Below, piece by piece: positions 8,649 through 16,895 of a stretch of DNA of 55,460 bases (its first letter is position 1; each line of letters opens with the position of its first letter). Location of the stretch: NCBI GenBank assembly GCA_033875315.1, contig JANRJG010000023.1, forward strand, positions 1-55,460, read 5' to 3'. The stretch is from Candidatus Methylacidiphilales bacterium. GTDB taxonomy: Bacteria > Verrucomicrobiota > Verrucomicrobiia > Methylacidiphilales > CAZTYG01. Under the pieces are notes generated by a model, which ran no database searches, was not told the DNA's origin, and saw only the letters and a list, made by a program, of their open reading frames with translations. The position numbers were made by a program, and so were the translations under genes.

Positions 8649-9404
8649 TCAGGTCATGGGCAGATCCATGACCCCGTTCCAAGCCTTGATGTGGTAATGA
8701 TGCGGTTCGTCCCGCGGGGTCAGAACGACCCTGCCGCCGGCCTCCTCCAGCAATAACTGCCCGGCTGCGATGTCCCAAATCTTGATTCCCTGCTCTATGT
8801 AGGCATCCATCCGCCCTGCGGCTATGTAGGCCATATCGAGCGCCGCGGACCCCATCGCACGCAGCTTGCGTGCCCGGCGGCCATAAAACTGGTACAACTC
8901 CAGGCATTTCTCCACGCTCTCCGCACTCTTGGAAAAACCCAGGGCCAGAATCCCCTCGTCCAGCCTCTCCCTCCGGCTGGCCCGGATTGCCCGCCCATTG
9001 CACATCGCCCCGCCACCCTTGGTGGCCGAAAAACATTCGTCCCGCATCGGATCATACACAACCCCCACCTGCGTCACCCCCTCCTGTCGGAAGGCTATGG
9101 ACACACAGAAATGGGGCAATCCGTAGGCCAGATTCACCGTGCCATCGATCGGATCGAGAATCCATTCCGCACCTGATCCCCCGCTGCCGGATCCACCCTC
9201 TTCCCCCAAAATCGCATGATTAGGAAATGCCTCCAGAATGCGCTTTTCCAAAAGCTGCTGCGTTTCCACATCCAATTGGATCTTCAAATCATGATGATGG
9301 GATTCATTCACCACGACATCACTTCCGCACTGGCTCCGAATCAACTGCCCGGCTTCTCGGGCCGCCGATTCCGCCACTCCAAACATCCGTCTGAAATCAC
9401 TCAT
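8649..9404 (-). CDS. Inositol monophosphatase family protein (SuhB-like)
   Basis: The 251-residue protein carries the metal-binding family signatures: GEEGG, WILDPIDGTVN and WDIAAGQLLLEEAGG. Members hydrolyse inositol-1-phosphate or related small phosphates with Mg2+, and some act as SuhB-type rRNA-processing factors. The ATG at 9404 (MSDFRRMF) matches the usual family start; the open frame continues upstream but that extension overlaps nothing conserved. It is convergent with mscL and divergent from the symporter. The exact substrate cannot be assigned. Confidence 0.93.
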   Translation of the reverse strand: MSDFRRMFGVAESAAREAGQLIRSQCGSDVVVNESHHHDLKIQLDVETQQLLEKRILEAFPNHAILGEEGGSGSGGSGAEWILDPIDGTVNLAYGLPHFCVSIAFRQEGVTQVGVVYDPMRDECFSATKGGGAMCNGRAIRASRRERLDEGILALGFSKSAESVEKCLELYQFYGRRARKLRAMGSAALDMAYIAAGRMDAYIEQGIKIWDIAAGQLLLEEAGGRVVLTPRDEPHHYHIKAWNGVMDLPMT

Positions 9405-9509
9405 CGCGCAACGATGCCGTCCCGCGCGTGAATCCCAAGCCGAAAAGCCCGTTCCTCGCCATCTTTTCCAACCCATGCTTGACCGCTTGGACCATCGCCC
9501 TAAACCCAA

Positions 9510-11258
9510 ATGATGGCTTTGACATCTTCCGCCGCTAGCACGGCTTCCGCGATCGAACTTCACTTAAGCCCCATCGACTATTCCATCCTCTCGATCTACT
9601 TCCTTTTCGTCCTCGGAATCGGCTTTGCCCTCAAACGCGGAATGAAGGGCGGAGCCGCCTTCCTCACCTCGGGCAAATCCATCCCCGCCTGGGTCACCGG
9701 CCTGGCCTTCCTCTCCGCCAACCTCGGGGCCCAGGAGGTCATCGGCATGGCGGCGTCCGGGGCCAAGTACGGCATCATGACCAGCCATTTCTACTGGGTC
9801 GGGGCCATCCCTGCCATGGTCTTCCTCGCCATCTTCATGATGCCCTTTTACTACGGTTCCAAGGCCCGCTCTGTTCCGGAATACCTCAAACTCCGCTTCG
9901 ACGAAAAAACCCGGGGCTTCAATGCCATTTCCTTTGCCTTGATGACCATCTTTTCCTCAGGCATCTCGCTGCACGCTCTGGCCAAGCTCCTCGAAGTGCT
10001 GGTCCACTGGAACTATTGGACCTGCGTGGCCGTTGCGGCCTCCATTGTCCTCGTCTACATCTTCCTCGGCGGCCTCACCTCGGCCATCTACAACGAGGTA
10101 CTTCAATTCTTCATGATTGTCATCGGCTTCACGCCACTCGTCTTCCTCGGCCTCAAGGACATTGGCGGTTGGACCGCCTTGAAAGAAAAACTCGTCCCGG
10201 TCGCTGTGGAAAAAGGCTTCGAAGCCGGAACCTGGACGCACTCATGGATCCACCTCAGCGGGCCCGCGGAAAATCCCATGGGCATCGGCTGGTTCGGTCT
10301 CGTCATGGGCCTCGGATTCGTGCTCTCCTTTGGCTACTGGTGCACGGACTTCCTCGTCGTGCAACGCGCCATGGCCGCCGACTCCATGGCCGCCGCCCGC
10401 CGCACCCCACTCATTGCCGCACTGCCGAAAATGCTCTTCCCCGCCCTCGTCATCCTCCCCGGCATAATCGCCATCGCCCTCCATCACCAAACCGGGGGCA
10501 CGTTCCTCCCCACCGGAGCCGACGGCACCCCCGACTACAACATGGTCATTCCCGCCATGCTCGCCCAGTATTTCCCCACCGGCTTGTTGGGGATCGGGTT
10601 CACCGCCCTCATGGCCTCCTTCATGGCCGGTATGGCCGGAAACGTCACCGCTTTCAATACCGTCTGGACCTACGACATCTACCAAAGCTACATCGCCCCC
10701 AACCAATCCGACACCCACTATCTCTGGATGGGACGCTGGGCCACGGTCTTCGGCATCCTCGCCAGCATCGGAGCCGCCTTTCTGGCCTCCCAGTTCAACA
10801 ACATCATGGACATGCTCCAGCTGGTTTTTGCCTTCGTCAACGCCCCCCTCTTCGCCACTTTCCTCCTCGGCATGTTCTGGAAGCGCACCACCGGCCACGG
10901 CGCCTTCTTCGGCCTTGTCGGCGGCACCGCCGCCGCCGCGATCTTCCACGGCCTTTCCCTCGCCGCCCATGGATCCCCCGGCATCAAGGGCGCCTGGATC
11001 GCCCCGAAAATCCTCTTCGCCAGCGAAATGGGCCAAAACTTTTGGATGGCCACCACCGCCTGGACTGCCTGCTTCCTCCTCACGCTCGCCGTTTCCTTCG
11101 TCACCCCCCGCACCAAATCCGACGCCGAACTCGCCGGGCTCGTCTACTCCCTCACCCCCAAACCAGACGCCGCGGCCGAACCTTGGTACAAACGGCCGGT
11201 TGTTCTCGGATTGGCCATCCTTGCCCTCACCCTTCTCCTCAACATCCTCTTTGCCTGA
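9510..11258 (+). CDS. Sodium:solute symporter family (SSS) transporter
   Basis: The 582-residue protein has about 13-14 hydrophobic helices starting at IDYSILSIYFLFVLGIGFAL, and SSS features such as FLTSGKSIPAWVTGLAFLSA, SVPEYLKLRF and the Na+-site helix region near GFTALMASFMAGMAGNVTAF. Members use the sodium gradient to import sugars, amino acids or other organic solutes; the sequence looks SGLT-like but the substrate is open. Two consecutive ATGs (9510, 9513) are possible. A 64-residue two-helix membrane protein begins 15 bases downstream and is likely co-transcribed. Confidence 0.93.
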   Translation: MMALTSSAASTASAIELHLSPIDYSILSIYFLFVLGIGFALKRGMKGGAAFLTSGKSIPAWVTGLAFLSANLGAQEVIGMAASGAKYGIMTSHFYWVGAIPAMVFLAIFMMPFYYGSKARSVPEYLKLRFDEKTRGFNAISFALMTIFSSGISLHALAKLLEVLVHWNYWTCVAVAASIVLVYIFLGGLTSAIYNEVLQFFMIVIGFTPLVFLGLKDIGGWTALKEKLVPVAVEKGFEAGTWTHSWIHLSGPAENPMGIGWFGLVMGLGFVLSFGYWCTDFLVVQRAMAADSMAAARRTPLIAALPKMLFPALVILPGIIAIALHHQTGGTFLPTGADGTPDYNMVIPAMLAQYFPTGLLGIGFTALMASFMAGMAGNVTAFNTVWTYDIYQSYIAPNQSDTHYLWMGRWATVFGILASIGAAFLASQFNNIMDMLQLVFAFVNAPLFATFLLGMFWKRTTGHGAFFGLVGGTAAAAIFHGLSLAAHGSPGIKGAWIAPKILFASEMGQNFWMATTAWTACFLLTLAVSFVTPRTKSDAELAGLVYSLTPKPDAAAEPWYKRPVVLGLAILALTLLLNILFA

Positions 11259-11273
11259 CAAACTCCATACGCC

Positions 11274-11468
11274 ATGAACTTCGACCTCCGCATACCCCTG
11301 GGCCTCATGTTCCTCATTTTCGGTCTCATCCTCACCGGAGCCGGATTGTGGGGTGACCCGGCCTGGACCACCAAATCCCTCGGGCTCAACCTCAATCTGG
11401 GTTGGGGTCTCTTCCAGATTGTCTTCGGCCTCGCCATGGCCCTCCCCGCCCTGCGCCGCAAAGAGTGA
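11274..11468 (+). CDS. Small two-helix membrane protein linked to the SSS symporter
   Basis: Sixty-four residues form two hydrophobic helices (IPLGLMFLIFGLILTGAGLW and LGWGLFQIVFGLAMALPAL) separated by a short polar loop and ending in a basic RRKE tail. It begins 15 bases after the symporter stop, so an operon is likely. No named family is recognised; it could be an accessory subunit or assembly factor for the transporter, by position only. Confidence 0.75.
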   Translation: MNFDLRIPLGLMFLIFGLILTGAGLWGDPAWTTKSLGLNLNLGWGLFQIVFGLAMALPALRRKE

Positions 11469-11527
11469 TCACATCCCCCGGTTTTGTCATTTTCCTCTCC
11501 CCTCCATCTGCGGTAGCTTCGCCCCCC

Positions 11528-12463
11528 ATGTTCCCAGTCCTCGGTCTCTTCATACTGCTGGCCACCACCAGCCCCGCACCCCCCACAGCTCCCTCTCCGT
11601 CGCCCCCCTCTGTTCAACCCGAATTCGCGCCCCATTCCCAACCCGCGCTCCCCTTCGAAACCGTCTTCGTCGGACTCTCCCGTTTCGAGGGCCTCCTGAA
11701 ACGCGCCCAAGACGAAAAATGGGAGACTCTTCCGATTGGCGAACGCACCGCCACCATCGGCCGCGCCCTCACCGGCACCCCCTATCTCAGCCACACTCTG
11801 GAAATCGACGATAAAATCGAGGCGGCCTCGGTCAATTTCAGCGGCCTCGACTGCTGGACCTTCTTCGAAACTGCGCTCGCCTTGGCCCGCCTTCTCGACC
11901 TCCCGGAGAAAAGCCGCACCCCTGACAATCTCCTCCACTTCATCGAACTTGACCGTTACCGCGATGGCCGATGCACCGGGGCCTACCTCTCCCGCCTCCA
12001 TTACCTCGAGGATTGGGGCGCGGACAACCACCGCCGCGGTCTCGTCCAGGACATCACCGGTGATCTCGGCGGGGTGGAATATGAGAACGTCTGCCGGGAG
12101 ATGACCATCCTCTGGCGTGGCTACCGCTACCTGCGCGCCACCCCCTCGCTCGTCCCCGCCATCACACGCGAGGAAAGCCGCATCCAAAAACTCAAAACCC
12201 TCTACATCTCCAAGGGCAAAGTCGCGGCCATGGAGTCCAAACTCCAGAACGGCGACATCATTGGCATCGTCAGCCGCGATGGCGGACGCCTCTCCACCTC
12301 GCACGTCGGCCTGGCTTTGCGTGACAAAAAAGGCGTCCTCCGCTTCATGCACGCCAGCTCGACCCGCGAGAAGCGCAAAGTCCTCATTGATGACCGCCTT
12401 TCCGACTATCTGGCCGGCAACTATGGCCAGGCCGGCATCACCGTCTGGCGTCCTCTGAAATAG
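11528..12463 (+). CDS. DUF1460 / amidase-like cysteine peptidase, exported
   Basis: The 311-residue protein starts MFPVLGLFILLATTS, a short signal-like hydrophobic segment, followed by a Pro/Ser-rich linker. The core matches DUF1460 (N-acetylmuramoyl-L-alanine amidase-like, NlpC/P60-related): the probable nucleophile is in SGLDCWTFFETALALARL and the histidine in STSHVGLALR, with LQNGDIIGIVS in front. Such proteins act on cell-wall peptides in the periplasm. It lies 59 bases after the small membrane protein and 57 before yhbY. Confidence 0.85.
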   Translation: MFPVLGLFILLATTSPAPPTAPSPSPPSVQPEFAPHSQPALPFETVFVGLSRFEGLLKRAQDEKWETLPIGERTATIGRALTGTPYLSHTLEIDDKIEAASVNFSGLDCWTFFETALALARLLDLPEKSRTPDNLLHFIELDRYRDGRCTGAYLSRLHYLEDWGADNHRRGLVQDITGDLGGVEYENVCREMTILWRGYRYLRATPSLVPAITREESRIQKLKTLYISKGKVAAMESKLQNGDIIGIVSRDGGRLSTSHVGLALRDKKGVLRFMHASSTREKRKVLIDDRLSDYLAGNYGQAGITVWRPLK

Positions 12464-12520
12464 ATCCACCCCAATAATTCCTTTGGATTCGCCCCCGTTT
12501 CGCGATAGGTTCAGTCATCT

Positions 12521-12787
12521 GTGACCCAATACACCCAGACCGGTCTTGAACGCCGAGGCCTCCGCAGTCGTGCCCAGACTCTTGCGGCCAGTGTGCGAGT
12601 CGGTCAGCACGGCATCGATCCCGTCCTGGCCAACGTCGAGACCGCACTTCAACACCATCACTTGGTCAAAGTCCGCTTCGACGGCCTCAAGGAACAAAAA
12701 CAAGAACTTGCCCTATCATTAGCCGAGAAACTCAACGCCGAACTCATCCAAGTCATCGGCCACAACGCCGTCCTCTACCGTCCTTGA
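12521..12787 (+). CDS. yhbY: CRS1/YhbY-type RNA-binding protein
   Basis: This 88-residue protein matches YhbY in size and pattern: an N-terminal RSRAQTLAASVRVGQHGID helix-loop, the VETALQHHHLVKVRF strand-helix, and the ending VQVIGHNAVLYRP-type motif (IQVIGHNAVLYRP). The start is GTG at 12521. YhbY binds pre-50S ribosomal particles and helps assembly; the fold is related to IF3-C. It is a single gene between the DUF1460 peptidase and sulfite reductase. Confidence 0.9.
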   Translation: MTQYTQTGLERRGLRSRAQTLAASVRVGQHGIDPVLANVETALQHHHLVKVRFDGLKEQKQELALSLAEKLNAELIQVIGHNAVLYRP

Positions 12788-12830
12788 AACCCCATTTCGA
12801 ACCCCTTTTCCATTGACCCAAAGCGAATCT

Positions 12831-12853
12831 CTACTAAGTTTATCTACTTAATC
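12831..12853. promoter_or_regulatory. Candidate operator upstream of sulfite reductase
   Basis: An imperfect dyad, TACTAAGT (12832-12839) facing ACTTAATC (12846-12853), lies about 27 bases before the sulfite reductase ATG; CTACT also repeats directly 13 bases apart. It sits in an AT-rich stretch that contrasts with the GC-rich neighbourhood. Position and symmetry suggest a repressor site for sulfur control (for example an Rrf2-type regulator), but the family is a guess. Confidence 0.3.
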
Positions 12854-12879
12854 GGATTAAAAAAGGAAAGCTCACCACC

Positions 12880-14616
12880 ATGTCCAACGCCAGTGTCGAA
12901 ACCATCAAAGATCAGAGCCGCTCGCTTCGTGGCACCATCGTCCAGACCCTCCAGAGCGAAGCCACCCACTTTTCCGATGAGGAATATCAACTGCTCAAGT
13001 TCCATGGCACCTATCAGCAGGATGACCGCGACCTGCGCAACCCGCGCAAGGCCCAGGGTCTCGACAAAGCCTGGAGCTTCATGGTCCGAAGCAAGATCCC
13101 CGGCGGCGCCATCAACGCCGAACAATATTTGATGCATGACCGGATGGCCGACGACCTCGGCAACGGCACCATCCGCATCACCAACCGCCAAGGCTTCCAG
13201 ATGCACGGCGTCCTCAAGGGATCCCTCAAGGACTGCATCGCCCGCATCGTCCGCGCCAAACTCACCACTTGGGGTGCCTGTGGCGATGTCGTCCGCAACA
13301 CCATGGCCGCCGCCGCCCCCTTCAAGACCCCGGTCTACGACGATGTCCAACAACTCGGTCGAGATCTCAGCGAAACGTTCATGCCCGCCAGCACCGCCTT
13401 CAGCGAAATCTGGCTCGACGGACAGAAGCTTGAACTCAACCAGGAGGACAAAGCCGAACCCATCTACGGCAAGCACTACCTCCCGCGCAAATTCAAGATC
13501 GGCATCGCCGTCCCCCCTGTGAATGACGCCGACGTCTTCACCCAGGACATCGGATACATCGCCCATGTCGTGGATGGCCGCGTCACCGGCTACAATCTCA
13601 CCGTCGGAGGCGGCTTCGGTATGTCGCACGGCCAAACCCAAACCTACCCCGTCCTCGGAAAGCCCCTCTTTTACGTGGCCAAGGAACACGCCGTCGCCGC
13701 CGCCATTGCCATCGTCACCGTGCAACGGGACAATGGCAACCGCGAGGACCGCAAACAGGCCCGTCTCAAATACCTCATCGAAAAACGCGGCCTCGACTGG
13801 TTCAAAGCCGAAGTCCTCGCCCGCCTCCCCGGCATCCCGACCGAGCCTTTCAAGCCCTACACCTTCACCACCGTCGGCGACTTCCTTGGCTGGCACGAAC
13901 AGGGCGACGGCAAATGGTTTGTCGGCATCTGGGTTGAACAGGGCCGGATCAAGGACACCGACCAGATCCAATACCGCTCGGCATTCCGTGAAATTGCCCA
14001 AACCTACCATCTGCCTGTCCGCCTGACCCCCAACGCCAACCTCCTCTTCCACGACATCGCCCCCGACCAAAAAGCCGGCGTCGATGCCATCCTGCGCAAA
14101 TTCCACATCCCCGTTCCTGATACCCTGACCGAAGCCCGCAAGACGTCCCACGCCTGCGTCTCCCTTCCGACGTGCGGCCTCGGCCTGGCCGAAAGCGAAC
14201 GCGTTCTGGGCGGCATCATGGACAAGATCGATGCCATCCTGCGCGAACTTGGCCTGGAAAAGGAACCAATCCTCATCCGCATGACCGGTTGCCCGAACGG
14301 CTGTGGACGCCCCTACAATGCCGACTTCGGCTTCGTCGGCCGTGCCCCGAAGAAATACGCCTTCTACCTCGGCGGCTCCAGCCGCGGCGACCGATTGGCC
14401 GGACTTGAAGCCAAGAGCATCACCGAGGACCAGATCCCGGAAATCCTCCGCACCCACCTCAAGGACTATAAAGACGGCCGGAAGAAGGGTGAAAGTTTCA
14501 CCGACTACCTCGGACGCACCCATACCCTGGGCGCCGCACCCCACCCCGACCAATTCCACGTCGAATTCGCCGAGCGGGCCGCCAAAGCTGTCTCCGCCGC
14601 CCCCCTCGAAACCTGA
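12880..14616 (+). CDS. cysI: Assimilatory sulfite reductase hemoprotein (CysI-type)
   Basis: The 578-residue protein has the duplicated sulfite/nitrite reductase architecture: two ferredoxin-like half-domains and two siroheme/4Fe-4S domains. The cluster-siroheme cysteines are Cys426 and Cys432 (CVSLPTCGLGLAESER) and Cys471 and Cys475 (MTGCPNGCGRPYNADFGFVG), as in E. coli CysI. IRITNRQGFQMHGV and GGGFGMSHG are further family blocks. It reduces sulfite to sulfide with six electrons. No flavoprotein CysJ lies beside it, so electrons may come from ferredoxin or an unlinked CysJ. A GGAAAG lies a little far (about 12 bases) from the ATG. Confidence 0.95.
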   Translation: MSNASVETIKDQSRSLRGTIVQTLQSEATHFSDEEYQLLKFHGTYQQDDRDLRNPRKAQGLDKAWSFMVRSKIPGGAINAEQYLMHDRMADDLGNGTIRITNRQGFQMHGVLKGSLKDCIARIVRAKLTTWGACGDVVRNTMAAAAPFKTPVYDDVQQLGRDLSETFMPASTAFSEIWLDGQKLELNQEDKAEPIYGKHYLPRKFKIGIAVPPVNDADVFTQDIGYIAHVVDGRVTGYNLTVGGGFGMSHGQTQTYPVLGKPLFYVAKEHAVAAAIAIVTVQRDNGNREDRKQARLKYLIEKRGLDWFKAEVLARLPGIPTEPFKPYTFTTVGDFLGWHEQGDGKWFVGIWVEQGRIKDTDQIQYRSAFREIAQTYHLPVRLTPNANLLFHDIAPDQKAGVDAILRKFHIPVPDTLTEARKTSHACVSLPTCGLGLAESERVLGGIMDKIDAILRELGLEKEPILIRMTGCPNGCGRPYNADFGFVGRAPKKYAFYLGGSSRGDRLAGLEAKSITEDQIPEILRTHLKDYKDGRKKGESFTDYLGRTHTLGAAPHPDQFHVEFAERAAKAVSAAPLET

Positions 14617-14686
14617 AGAGTCTTCTTGTAGACGGGGAATCCCTTCCTCGTTGCTTGAACGCTTCGATAGACGCCGCTCTGTTCTG

Positions 14687-15703
14687 CTAAGGCAAAGAAC
14701 TGCTTGTTTGGGCAGATGCCGCCGGTCTCTGCTCCAGGACGAGGAAGGCCCCGCCCGCATCCACCGGGTCGGCCAGCCGTCCGCCCTGGCCCGGGACCCA
14801 TCGTTGCAGCCAATCCGCCTGCGGTCGCAAGTCGGTCGTGACCCAACCAAGCGCTGCACCCCAACGCGCCAGGTCGCTGAAATTCACATCCGCCGTCAGG
14901 TCTTGCCGGCCCTTGCGGCGCAACATTTCCTCGCCCTCCAAGCGCATCTGCCGGAAATAGGCACGGAGTGTCCCCGAGAGCGGCAGCCGGGGTGGAGGCT
15001 CCACAGTGTAACCGTAGTCCACGGTCAACATCGCCCCCTTGAGCCAAAGGCTCGCCCACTCTGCCAGCCAGCGCTGGTAAGCCTGGTGGATCTCGATCCG
15101 CTGGCCCTCACGCAATCCGGACAGCCAGGCCCCACCCCCACAGGGCACATCGGAGCCCGGGCCGCTTTCGCATTCCCGGATGTTGCCGGACGGTGATTCC
15201 GCCACTGCGATTTCCAACCAAGTTCCCGCACGCAGGATGAAAGACCGGCAGGGGAAGGCATCCACGAGTTCATTGCTGTAAATCAGGGCCCTGCCTCCTG
15301 TTTGGGCCAGAGCATCGGCCATGTTGGTATGCCAACGGACCCTTCGACCGCGCAGGGTTGTTTGCTGCACCTTCCGCAGCGAATCCGACGTTTCCACCAA
15401 ATGGAGGTCGACCCGCCAGCGGAACCACCAGGGAAGCGCGCGCAAAATCCCCCTGGCCAATGCGCCATCCCCGGGTCCGACCTCAATCACCGCAATCCTT
15501 CCTTGGGGCTTGAGCAGCGCGGCACGCGCCCGCAACCAGCAGGCAATCCCCCGGGCCAGTGTCCGATCAAGCGTGGCCGAGGTGGAAAAATCCCCGCGTT
15601 CTCCCACCGAGCCTATGTGCCGAGCATAGTAGCCTGCCCCGGGGGCATGGAGGGCTTCGTTCATCCATTCTTCCCACGTCACGACCCGGCCGGTGTCCTC
15701 CAT
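14687..15703 (-). CDS. MidA/NDUFAF7-type SAM-dependent methyltransferase
   Basis: The 338-residue protein shows the MidA (DUF185) blocks: GYYARHIGSVGERGDFSTSA near the N-terminus, IAVIEVGPGDGALARGIL (SAM motif I), LIYSNELVDAFPC, MLTVDYGYT and GRQDLTADVNFSDL. Mitochondrial NDUFAF7 methylates an arginine of a complex I subunit; the bacterial role is a protein arginine methylation by analogy. The ATG at 15703 shares bases with the opposite-strand start of a small cysteine-containing membrane protein. Confidence 0.9.
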   Translation of the reverse strand: MEDTGRVVTWEEWMNEALHAPGAGYYARHIGSVGERGDFSTSATLDRTLARGIACWLRARAALLKPQGRIAVIEVGPGDGALARGILRALPWWFRWRVDLHLVETSDSLRKVQQTTLRGRRVRWHTNMADALAQTGGRALIYSNELVDAFPCRSFILRAGTWLEIAVAESPSGNIRECESGPGSDVPCGGGAWLSGLREGQRIEIHQAYQRWLAEWASLWLKGAMLTVDYGYTVEPPPRLPLSGTLRAYFRQMRLEGEEMLRRKGRQDLTADVNFSDLARWGAALGWVTTDLRPQADWLQRWVPGQGGRLADPVDAGGAFLVLEQRPAASAQTSSSLP

Positions 15704-15887
15704 GGCAAAAAACTACCCCTGCCCGCGCGCTTGCCAAGAACCGGTGCGCTGCTATCTCGAGGATATGTCCCATCAAGAAGAATCCTGCGATTGCCAGAAG
15801 ATGAAGTTCGAGGCCCTCCTCGGTATCGGCACCGCGTTCATTGCCGTCCTGATCATCGCAACCATCGTCTTGGTCTGTAATCAGTAA
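15702..15887 (+). CDS. Small cysteine-rich single-helix membrane protein
   Basis: Sixty-one residues start MAKNYPCPRACQEP, with six cysteines in the first half and a C-terminal hydrophobic helix (ALLGIGTAFIAVLIIATIVL) ending VCNQ. The palindromic CCATGG at 15700-15705 supplies the ATG of this gene and of the divergent midA gene. A later ATG at 15765 would leave 40 residues with the helix. It ends 20 bases before the mutarotase gene. No family is recognised. Confidence 0.45.
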   Translation: MAKNYPCPRACQEPVRCYLEDMSHQEESCDCQKMKFEALLGIGTAFIAVLIIATIVLVCNQ

Positions 15888-15907
15888 AGCGCATCCGGGC
15901 TGTTCAC

Positions 15908-16837
15908 ATGCCTGCCACCCGAGCGGTATTCCAAGGGCAACCAGTCTGGGAATTGCGCAACGGCAATGCTCGGGCGGTCATTGCCCCACAGGCCGGGGGT
16001 CGGCTCCTCTTCTGGGAAATCGGTGGTCGCCGCCTCCTCCACTGGCCGGATCAAGCCGACTGGTCCAATCCAGCGAAGATCCGCGGCGGCAATCCCCTCC
16101 TCTTTCCCTTCATCGCCCGGCATTTCGTGGATGGGGTGGTCGGACGCTGGCGTGACGGATCAGGCACGGTCCGCGACATGCCCATGCATGGTTTCGCCCG
16201 GAACGCCGTCTTCACCGCAGTCGTACCCCGGACACCCACTTCCCCCAACGATGAGGAGGGCCCGGTGGAACTGGCCATGGAGATAGCTCCGACCGACCAG
16301 ACCCGTGCCTGGTATCCCTTCGACTTCCGCTTTCGTGTCGTGCATGTGCTTGATAGGAACAGTCTGACCGTGCGCTTCGAGACCGAAAACCGCAGCCAAG
16401 CGCCGATGCCCTACCAGGCGGGCCATCATTTTTACTTCGCCCTCCCCGCTGAAGAGCGGAGCCAATGGTCGCTTCTCCTGCCCCCGGCCCATCAAGCCCG
16501 CCAAGCCTCGGATGGAAGCATTGCATCCAATGGCACCAGCCTGAGCCGCTTCTCCTTGGATGACGCATCCCTACTGGATTGCTTCCACATCCTCGATGCC
16601 CCGGGCCGCTTGCAACTCCAACATCCCGACGGCCGGACGATTGATTTCCTTTTCCCACCTGATGGCGTGCCCTGGCACACCGTGACCACCTGGACCGAGA
16701 AACCGGAATCGCCCTTTTATTGCGTCGAACCCTGGCTGGGCCTGCCCAACGCCATCCATCACGGGCAGGGCCTGCGCTTGCTCGTACCCGGCGCGACTGA
16801 ATCCGCCACCTGCACCCTCCGGGCCTCCGGATGGTGA
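15908..16837 (+). CDS. Aldose 1-epimerase / hexose mutarotase family protein
   Basis: The 309-residue beta-sandwich protein matches the galactose mutarotase superfamily: a conserved ARAVIAPQAGGRLLFWEIGG start, RGGNPLLFPFIAR, MPMHGFAR with a candidate catalytic His, QAGHHFYFALP, and FYCVEPWLGLPNA with the probable catalytic Glu. Such enzymes interconvert sugar anomers; D-hexose-6-phosphate mutarotase is an alternative. The neighbour downstream makes GDP-mannose, so a sugar-related role fits. Cytoplasmic; no signal peptide. Confidence 0.88.
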   Translation: MPATRAVFQGQPVWELRNGNARAVIAPQAGGRLLFWEIGGRRLLHWPDQADWSNPAKIRGGNPLLFPFIARHFVDGVVGRWRDGSGTVRDMPMHGFARNAVFTAVVPRTPTSPNDEEGPVELAMEIAPTDQTRAWYPFDFRFRVVHVLDRNSLTVRFETENRSQAPMPYQAGHHFYFALPAEERSQWSLLLPPAHQARQASDGSIASNGTSLSRFSLDDASLLDCFHILDAPGRLQLQHPDGRTIDFLFPPDGVPWHTVTTWTEKPESPFYCVEPWLGLPNAIHHGQGLRLLVPGATESATCTLRASGW

Positions 16838-16895
16838 CCCTGGACCTTACCGCAAATCTCTGGCTTACGGTCGCGCGCTGATTTAGGCTCTCTCT

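Noticed and set aside
12844-14859. Long minus-strand frame (671 codons) opposite sulfite reductase
   Set aside because: It is the antisense shadow of a clear CysI gene in GC-rich DNA; its composition is Gly/Asp/Val-rich without motifs.
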